The position numbers and the translations under genes were made by a program. Shown in pieces: positions 10,301 through 15,648 of a DNA stretch of 15,648 nt; positions within the stretch are counted from its first letter, which is position 1, and each line of letters begins with the position of its first letter. The notes beneath the pieces were generated by a model. It was not told where the DNA came from. It did not search any database and worked only from the letters and a program-made list of their open reading frames with translations. Source of the stretch: Auxenochlorella pyrenoidosa (lineage: Eukaryota > Chlorophyta > Trebouxiophyceae > Chlorellales > Chlorellaceae). The stretch is from positions 657,613 through 673,260 of the forward strand of contig KQ482018.1 in assembly GCA_001430745.1 (NCBI GenBank), written 5' to 3'.

Positions 10301-10584
10301 GGCTCTGCAAGCTCAAACCTGGCCCAAAACCCGACCTCACCCCACCCCACCCCGGCCCCTCCCAACCCAACCCTTGCTCCCCTGCAGACGGCAAGATGTC
10401 GTACGACGATGCCCTGCGCAAGGCCATGGGCTCCAAGTATATTGATGCCGGCCCGGGGCCCAGCCCAGCCTCCTCCACCCTCCCCGACAAGCTGGACGCC
10501 ACCGAGAAGGGCTCGCGCGCCAGCCTGCCGGTCGGCGAGTCGGCCCACGATGGCGTTGCGTTCCACACGGGCCCGGCGCCTTGA
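4389..10584 (+). CDS. AZG: AZG/AzgA-type purine permease (NCS2 superfamily)
   Basis: Membrane carrier for adenine/guanine-type purines, expected to be proton-coupled; plant AZG proteins also carry cytokinins. Exons: 4389-4463, 4769-4901, 5135-5168, 5336-5385, 5550-5614, 5795-5856, 6074-6135, 6336-6376, 6615-6706, 6915-6993, 7303-7412, 7585-7661, 7803-7946, 8172-8246, 8369-8440, 8597-8674, 8825-8878, 9078-9154, 9333-9451, 9645-9670, 9842-9922, 10101-10175, 10388-10584. These give 625 residues plus stop, all introns GT-AG. Family landmarks: VTREVRAGFILFL with LLNPVILSG (TM1, ~35-62), GVQLGTNNYF (TM3, ~102-111), ALAATFLEGLVFF (~180-192), TAGALSFNWSGHVG, LVTFLYLDF (TM8), ESAAGMREGGRTG (423-435), LNWEDYTEGIPALVT and NIAYGIIGG. 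Start context is GCCATGG. The soluble C-tail (~545-625) is polar and presumably cytoplasmic. Oddities are a Cys-rich insertion at 120-174 and an altered TM8 motif. Family is certain; exact substrate is not. Confidence 0.95.
5795..6376 (+). other. Three-exon, 165-nt Cys-rich cassette in the AZG gene (exons 6-8)
   Basis: Exons 5795-5856, 6074-6135 and 6336-6376 total 165 nt (55 codons, residues 120-174). Exon 5 ends in phase 0 and exon 9 starts in phase 0, so the block is frame-neutral. It encodes six cysteines (121, 134, 139, 141, 163, 170) in an otherwise polar, Gly/Pro-rich stretch. In other AZG/AzgA proteins the TM3 motif leads almost directly to the ALAAxFxEG segment, so this is an insertion in a loop, presumably disulfide-bonded if outside the cell. 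Confidence 0.8.
6541..6600. repeat. CCCCAC-rich tract in AZG intron 8
   Basis: Low-complexity C/CCA tract just before the acceptor of exon 9 (6614/6615). It doubles as an extended pyrimidine-rich tract. Confidence 0.85.
7204..7300. repeat. C-rich tract in AZG intron 10
   Basis: About 95 nt of C runs with interspersed A/CA, directly upstream of the CCCGCAG acceptor at 7302. Intron 10 (6994-7302, 309 nt) and intron 1 (4464-4768, 305 nt) are the longest in this gene; I see no other feature in either. Confidence 0.88.
8954..8986. repeat. TGG repeat plus G13 homopolymer in AZG intron 17
   Basis: Several TGG units followed by GGGT and a run of 13 G (8974-8986), on the sense strand of the permease transcript. 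It could form a G-quadruplex and is prone to sequencing length errors. Confidence 0.88.
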
Positions 10585-11088
10585 TAGCTGGGTCTCGACC
10601 CTGGGGTAGGGTTGGGGCTGGGGGCGGCCCACCTGGCCTAACCGCACGCGGGTGCAAGGGACGCACCTGGACAGGCCGGCGGGCAGATGCTGCTGCTGTG
10701 CGGCCGCGCACGGCGGTTGTTGCCGGGCGCAGCCACGCAGCAGCGCCGCTGCCGCGGCCATGCCTCCCTTTCGGACTTTTCCACGCCCCAACTTCCTCTT
10801 TTCATCCCATGAACCCGCCTGCTACCTGTTGCAACCTTGACGCTAGGCTGTACTCCCCTTCTTGCCTTTCGGGCATTTTCGGTTGCTTGCCTACTCTCCT
10901 TCTTCGCGCCAAACCCCTCAGCCAGACAAGGAAACCCAACCCCACACTTCAGCCTTTCATCTGGACCTCTGCACACTAGCCGTCGTCATCACTCTGCCCA
11001 ACTGTGCACCCCACCCTCCTGCCACTGTACACTGGTGCGCTCTGTTCGCCTTGCCATTCCTGCCAGGTCCGGCAGACCCTGGGTCCAG

Positions 11089-11115
11089 CTGCCTGCCTGC
11101 CTGCCTGCCTGCCTG
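11089..11115. repeat. CTGC tetranucleotide microsatellite
   Basis: Six CTGC units plus a partial one (27 bp), lying between the convergent AZG and cupredoxin genes. Confidence 0.95.
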
Positions 11116-11137
11116 AGCAGCACTGTACTGAACGCAT

Positions 11138-11142
11138 TTACA
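11138..11142 (-). terminator. Candidate TGTAA poly(A) signal of the cupredoxin gene
   Basis: TGTAA on the minus strand about 330 nt downstream of the cupredoxin stop codon. UGUAA is the well-known polyadenylation element of many green algae. A pentamer can occur by chance, so this is suggestive only. Confidence 0.4.
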
Positions 11143-11472
11143 AAGCTATGTTTGCACCGAGGTTTTCAATGCACAGTGCACTCCAAGGCAGCAAAATGTA
11201 CAACCAAATGTGCAGTATGCGTTGGAAGGTACAAGACGCAGCAGGAGCGTCTGCTCAGGCCGGCCAGTGTGATCGTCGAAATGGTGGGCACAGCATGCAT
11301 AGGTGCTGAAGCAGAGGATGTGAGTTGTTCCCCCCACAAGCATCCCCTCTGCGCTATCCAGAATTGGAGAAGGCAAGGCTGTGGCCTTTGACAAGCAGGG
11401 GTGCCATCGCGACAGCGTGGATGGCGGTGTGGATGGCGCCTCATAATCACGGGCGTACGAGAAGTAGAGCGC

Positions 11473-12946
11473 TTAAATGACAGTCACCTGGATGAGCATG
11501 CCGTCACTCTTGCAGTGCGAACCAATGGAGCACGCAAACCTGCAGGGAGACAGTGTCAGAAGGGCAGGTGCCAAAGTGAGTGGGGCCGCCCCCAACTTGC
11601 ATCCCTCCCTCCTGACATGCAGGTGGGCGGCAGTGATGCAAGGCTGCACAGCCACGGCCATGTGGCAACATGGCAGCCGGGCTGCCACCCGGCAACCTCA
11701 CCAGTAGGTGCCGGCCTCTGTGAAAGTCTTGCGGGCAGAGCCCTCTGGGGCAGGCGGAGCGATCTGCAGGTTTGTGGGGCCAACGAAGCGAGATCAAGTC
11801 AAGCACGCTGACCAGCCCACAGCAGAGTCCAACATAGCTGGTATCAGCAACAGACATAACACGAGACCAGGCCAAGGTATGCCGCTGTGATCTCACCTGT
11901 TCCATGCCAGGCCCCGCGACGAAGGCATCGGGGCAGGCGTCTGAAGGAACCTCCCACACATCGTGGACGGCACCGCCCCAGTCAAATTGGACAGTGTCGC
12001 CAACCTGCATATAGTGGGTGCACAGAACACAGCAGGGTGCACTGAGTAATGCGGATTCCGAAGAGCGGGGGGAGAGTCTGCAGCCTCTAGCAAGGTACAG
12101 ACCGGATTGAGCTGCAACCAAGCTGAGAGCGAGGGGCGTGCCTTGCAAGGCATGCATGTCGACATGCATGCTGCTCATATCCCACTCACAAATATGTCCA
12201 CTCCTTGGAGCTGCGCCCGTCCAAGAACGGAAGCGAATGTCCATGTCACGACCCATGTTGTCCCCCCTCCTGCCCAAGCGGGCTCTGCATGTGATGGCAG
12301 GCTCGAGGCGCCATGAAGAAGCAGCCACGGCAGCAGGCAATCTGCGCTGGTATCACCTTAGCACAGCGGGCAAACAACCGCCAACCTCCGCCCCACCGGA
12401 GCCCTTTGCCGCCACTGAATTCAACCTAAGGTGTCCTCGTCGCGTGCTTTGGCCCCCGGCTCAGCACGCCTGCCATGCCACTGCCGATGCTCTGGTGCCA
12501 ACAAGCGCTTCAACTCTTGCCTTCGGGCGCGGGCTCCGGGGCCACCATAGGCATTTCTGCAGGTCCAGGGCCCATAGCAGGGCTTGGGGCCATCATCGGC
12601 GCGCCGACCTGAATGGCAGTAGGAGCGGGCCGGAGAGGGGTAAGAAGGGCGGCGGCGGTGGTGGGGCGGCCACTCCACCATTGCTGGGCCCTTTCTGGAA
12701 TGGTACTTCAAGGGTGCACTCCTTCCGCTTACCTCCACCGCATTTAAGGAGCGGCCTGCAGCAGGGGAGGGGGGTGCAGATGATCGGCATGGCGGCGGGC
12801 GGAGCTTGAGCTTGTGACTGGCGACGACTGGCAGTGGCGCGGCGGGGCCTGCGCTGGCGGGCGAACACACCGAGTGCGGGGCTGGATGCCGCGACCATTG
12901 CCATTAGTAGGGCCAAAAAGGCCCCAGGAAGGCGCTTGTGGGCCAT
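11473..12946 (-). CDS. Secreted phytocyanin-like blue copper protein (cupredoxin)
   Basis: Type-1 copper protein expected to carry single electrons outside the cytosol. Exons, 5' to 3': 12946-12871, 12755-12733, 12608-12521, 12269-12190, 12004-11897, 11763-11702, 11539-11473, giving 167 residues plus TAA. Residues 1-26 form a clear signal peptide (basic start, ALLMAMVAA core, Ala/Ser/Pro end). Residues 34-62 are a Met/Pro/Ala linker. The copper domain follows: VGDTVQFDWGGAVHDVWEVP supplies ligand His103, and YWFACSIGSHCKSDGML supplies Cys149, His154 and Met160. The C-x4-H-C spacing is that of phytocyanins, and Cys113 with Cys155 match their conserved disulfide. A Met axial ligand suggests a plantacyanin/uclacyanin-like rather than stellacyanin-like site. 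No GPI or membrane tail is seen. The last four exons are firm. Exons 1-3 rest on phase logic and include a microexon and a GC-AG intron. Start context is good (GGCATGG). The partner is unknown. Confidence 0.87.
12141..12171. repeat. Two abutting perfect palindromes (10 bp and 22 bp)
   Basis: CCTTGCAAGG (12141-12150) is followed by a perfect 22-bp palindrome at 12150-12171, centred on GTCGAC with GCATGCAT arms. The two share one base. They lie in intron 4 of the cupredoxin gene, about 20-50 nt from the donor at 12189. Confidence 0.93.
12270..12520 (-). other. GC-AG intron in the cupredoxin gene
   Basis: The donor reads GAAG|GCAAGA and the acceptor TGGGCAG|GA. Splicing here joins the PAPE linker to GGTTWVVTWTF, the first strand of the copper domain, in frame. 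Without it a TGA follows a few codons later. AG|GCAAG is the classic strong consensus of the minor GC-AG class. No GT donor that I tried keeps the frame. Confidence 0.65.
12733..12755 (-). other. 23-nt microexon of the cupredoxin gene
   Basis: Bounded by CTGCTGCAG acceptor and GGAG|GTAAGC donor. It encodes RSLNAVE and shifts the frame so that the signal peptide joins the Met/Pro/Ala linker. Both flanking introns are short (115 and 124 nt). The upstream donor CTCG|GTGTGT is only fair, so this boundary is the weakest in the model. Confidence 0.55.
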
Positions 12947-13772
12947 GCCGCGAATCAAAGAACCGGAACTTGGCGAAGGCTTCGCTTTTCGCGTCTCCCC
13001 AGCTGCTGCAAGCAGAGACGGTGCTCAACTTGTCGCAATTGGGTGCGCAAAATGCGGCAGCACTTCACACGCGTAGGAAGGCGGCGAGACTGTGTCGTGC
13101 CAGGCTGGCAGCTGGCAGCTCCAGCGGGCCCGGCGCCTGGAGCGGCGAGGAAGCTGCCGCGTGGATGGGCTGTGGTGTGCAAGGGTGCACGAGAAGACAG
13201 GGAAGTCTGCTCATCACAACTGAGTTCTTCAGTGTCCTACAGGACACGTTCAGTCAACATGGTCATGAGCATGCGCTACCACTGCCCATTCTCACGAGAC
13301 GCTGGCTAGCTGCCTCTAGCTTCTTCTTGCTTGTGTTTACAGTCCGGCTAACCGCAACAGAACTTGCGACATGGATCCTGGGATGTTTTGCAGCTACTCA
13401 ATGCTGGGGGAAAACGACTCTGCCCTGCTTAGCAGTGGAGCATGCGTGGGAGAGCCTTCTCGCCGGCATCCCAATCGGCAGCAGCCACATAGCGGGACGG
13501 AGGCACAGCACCTGCATCCCCGTGCAATGCTTGGCAGGAGAAGGAAACCGTGGCCGCACATGGGAGAGAGCAACAGGCAGGCGTTGCCTCCACCATGCAA
13601 GGCCACCAACATGTGCCAGGCTGAAACAATTGTCTTGCAAGCTCATGTGCACTGACACGTCGGTGGCGGTGGCAGCAACCTGCATCGTCAAATGAGCATG
13701 CCAGTGAAGCTGAAGGATACTGCACTCAGAGGCGGCAATTTCCAGTCTCTGTCGGGTTGCCCGGTGCAACAG

Positions 13773-13893
13773 CACGTGGTCAATTGCACTGCCAGAGCTG
13801 CGCCGCTGGTGGCCACCCCAGACTCAGCCTGATAGATGCCGGTAACAGCGTCTCTGGCCCGATTCATTTGTGAAGTATAGATCACTGCACGTG
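13773..13893. promoter_or_regulatory. Pair of CACGTG (G-box/E-box core) sites
   Basis: Perfect CACGTG palindromes at 13773-13778 and 13888-13893, 115 bp apart, in the divergent promoter. CACGTG is the core for plant bZIP and bHLH factors. Function is unproven. Confidence 0.4.
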
Positions 13894-14134
13894 CCCGAGG
13901 GGATTTGAAACACGCTGTGCATGAGCCCACTCTCAAAAGCTCAATGCTGTCCCCAGCCTGCTGTACTGTCGCGCAAGCGCTGGGGCACGGCGGCGCAGCG
14001 TGCCGCAGAGACCACCTTTGCTTTGCTGGACGGGTTGCTGCATACAGACCCATCAGTGTAATTTACAGCTCTCGAGCATCTTCTTGCTGCGGTCCGGCAC
14101 ACAGACGCGCGTAGGCCAAAAGCCCTTGCCCGTT

Positions 14135-14215
14135 GTAAGCAGCCGCGGGCTCGCCCCTCGCTTTGAGCGCTATTTCAACCTTGATCGGCGATAACGAAGC
14201 GATATTGCGTTCCAG
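14135..14215 (+). other. Possible 5'UTR intron of the bZIP-like gene
   Basis: CGTT|GTAAGC donor and GCGTTCCAG|G acceptor, 13 nt before the ATG. It is short (81 nt), has a weak exon side at the donor, and has no coding test. Low confidence. Confidence 0.3.
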
Positions 14216-14228
14216 GCCACTTGGGGCC

Positions 14229-15648
14229 ATGGAGGGCGACAGCCTGCCCTTCCTGTTCGAGCCGCAGCTTGAAGAATCACCGTGGGACAGTCATGATCAG
14301 AGAGTTATTCCACACAGCTACCCGCCTGCCACCTGCTGGGCGGCCAATGCCAGGGCCTGGGCCGCAGCTAGCGCCGGCGCAGCACAGGGGGCAGCACTGG
14401 CGGGACAGGCAACACCAATAACGCCTGCCAGCATTGCCCAGCCGGCTGGGGCACCCCAGTCAGAGATGCAAATCATGCCAGCGGGGAATCTGCAGTTGTT
14501 ATTGAACCAGCCCTCCTGCGAGCACCCACCACCCATCTGGCAGCAGGTCTCAGGGCCACCCGCCCAGCAGCAGCAGCAGCAGCGTGCCGACACATCCAAT
14601 GCGGGCGGCAGCAGGGGCAAGGCTGAGCGGAAGCGCAGCACCGGCCAGCCAGGAGGCATGAGCCGGCAGCAGCTGCGGCTGCTGCAGCGCCAGCAGCGCG
14701 CGACCGACCAGAGTCGCATCAAGGGCCTTGAGCAGCAGTTGGGGGCGCTGCGCCGGCAGCTGGAGGTGAGGAGGCATGGATGGTGCATAGGTTGGACCAT
14801 GCCTGGCCTGAACCCTGAATTGCGCATGAAATCTTGTGCCAGCACTTGTCTGCCAGTGTAACCGAATCGGTTCCCAACTTGTGCACTGCACCCTCCCTGT
14901 GCCCGCTGCAGTCGCTGTCGATCGAAAACCAGCACTTGAAGCAGCGGCAGGCGGCGCTGAACGCCACCCTGGACATGCAGCAGCAGCTGCAGGCAGCTGC
15001 CGCGGCTGCCGGCGGGGGCGGCCCCTGCGGCGGCAGCGCCGGCCAGCCCAGCGCCAGCGAGGCGGGCGAGAGTGCCGAGCTGCTGTCCCTCGGCGCGGCT
15101 GCCTCCAGCACAGGGGGCCCTGCAGAGCTGGAAGGCGAGGAGGGCAGCGAGCTGGACGAGAGCGCTGTAGACTCGCTGCTTGCTGAGCTGGCCGCTAGCG
15201 CAGCAGACGAAGCCAGCCCGGGGCTGGCCGGCACAGCCGAGCTGCTGGGCGGCACACCCTGGCAGGCTGCAGCTGGAGGGGCCGCCGCAGGAAGCTGGTT
15301 CTTCTCGGCCAGCCTGGCGCAGCATGTGCTGTGGTACCGTGGCCAGGTGTGTTTGGCTTGCCTCTGTTTGCCTGCTGGCGCACCGATTGTTCATTGAACA
15401 GTGTGCAGCGAGCTGCGTGTCTCGATTCCCAAACCACAGAGCATGCACTTGTTGCGGGGCTAGGCAGCCAAGGCACAGCATGTCAACAGCCCTGCAGGCG
15501 TGCCCCCCCCCCCCCCCCCCCCGGCCTCGACCACCATCACAGCAATTATACACTGCACCCTCCTGCGCGGCACATGCGCACAGCCCGGAGGGAGCCGCCG
15601 CGGAACGCCTGCCGCGCCTCATGCCCCCAAACAAGAAACCAATTTCCA
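14229..15648 (+). CDS. bZIP-like leucine-zipper protein, 3' end off window
   Basis: Probable transcription-factor-like coiled-coil protein. Exon 1 is 14229-14765 (179 codons) and exon 2 is 14912-15346 (145 codons), with a phase-0 GT-AG intron (GGAG|GTGAGG, GCTGCAG|TCG). Residues 113-118 are a six-Gln run, and KAERKR (131-136) is basic and NLS-like. Leucines 167, 174, 181, 188 and 195 form a perfect heptad ladder split by the intron, with hydrophobic a-positions and Asn185 at an a-position (SIENQHL), as in true bZIP dimers. The preceding region (145-165) is only moderately basic. Arg157 sits at the expected -10 spacing, but the invariant Asn at -18 is Leu149. Exon 2 continues with Ala/Gln- and Gly-rich stretches and an acidic Glu/Asp/Ser segment (EGEEGSELDESAVDSLLAEL) like an activation region. 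An exon 3 is likely but its acceptor is unclear. The start has GCCATGG context. Zipper is firm; DNA binding is uncertain. Confidence 0.7.
15503..15522. repeat. C20 homopolymer
   Basis: Twenty consecutive C on the plus strand, most likely in intron 2 of the bZIP-like gene. The length may be uncertain in any assembly. Confidence 0.9.

Larger units (their letters stand above)
10585..11472. other. Convergent 3' intergenic region (AZG and cupredoxin 3'UTRs)
   Basis: About 890 bp between two facing stop codons. I see no reading frame with family motifs and no structured RNA. It holds a CTGC microsatellite and, for the minus-strand gene, a TGTAA element. No TGTAA is found on the plus strand here, so the permease poly(A) signal is unidentified. 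Confidence 0.6.
12947..14228. promoter_or_regulatory. Divergent promoter region between cupredoxin and bZIP-like genes
   Basis: About 1.28 kb between two start codons pointing apart. Its right part is visibly less GC-rich than the genes. It contains two CACGTG hexamers (13773-13778 and 13888-13893) and a CAATTG beside the first. I see no TATA box, conserved protein or RNA gene in the rest. Confidence 0.5.

Noticed and set aside
12814..13695. 293-codon open frame on the plus strand in the cupredoxin upstream region
   Set aside because: It overlaps cupredoxin exon 1 antisense, has no recognisable domain, and its composition looks like translated intergenic DNA. A lineage-specific gene cannot be fully excluded.
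13955..13970. GTAC core (copper-response element of the CRR1 type) upstream of the cupredoxin
   Set aside because: I spotted only one GTAC in about 1.28 kb, no more than the roughly five expected by chance, so it gives no support for copper regulation.
14318..15634. 438-codon open frame on the minus strand
   Set aside because: It lies antisense to both exons of the leucine-zipper gene. Its Cys/Ser/Ala-rich sequence is what a mirrored GC-rich, CAG-rich coding region gives, and I recognise no family motif.
15347..15648. Third exon of the leucine-zipper gene
   Set aside because: Several acceptors fit (near 15440, 15494, 15541 and 15584) and more than one leaves an open frame to the window end. 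The sequence alone does not choose, so no exon was called.

Overview
This window looks like nuclear DNA from a GC-rich green alga, probably a chlorophyte of the Chlorella/Coccomyxa kind (class inferred, species not determinable). The genes are split by many short GT-AG introns, mostly about 90-310 bp. Many acceptors read TGCAG, the introns hold C- or G-rich tracts, and start codons sit in GCCATGG-like contexts. No single reading frame encodes any of the proteins. I rebuilt each gene by joining exons so that splice sites, phases and protein-family motifs all agreed, and in each model the exon lengths sum to whole codons.

Layout, left to right. (1) 1-3693, minus strand: an amidase-signature enzyme closest in motif order to plant AMI1 (indole-3-acetamide hydrolase). 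It has 13 exons here, an intact Lys-Ser-Ser triad, and an unusual C-terminal extension that runs off the left edge. (2) 3694-4388: divergent promoter/5'UTR region. (3) 4389-10584, plus strand: a 23-exon, 625-residue AZG/AzgA-type purine permease of the NCS2 superfamily. It carries a six-cysteine insertion encoded by a three-exon block that could be skipped in frame. (4) 10585-11472: convergent 3' region. (5) 11473-12946, minus strand: a 7-exon secreted phytocyanin-like blue copper protein with all four copper ligands, a Met/Pro/Ala-rich linker, a 23-nt microexon and a GC-AG intron. (6) 12947-14228: divergent promoter region with two CACGTG boxes. (7) 14229 to beyond the right edge, plus strand: a leucine-zipper (bZIP-like) protein whose basic region lacks the invariant Asn.

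The four genes alternate in strand (- + - +), giving two divergent pairs and one convergent pair. There is no operon logic. The amidase/AZG pair could share a promoter and fits nitrogen scavenging (amide hydrolysis plus purine uptake) or hormone-like indole and purine metabolism, but that link is inference. I saw no tRNA, rRNA, transposon or CRISPR array.
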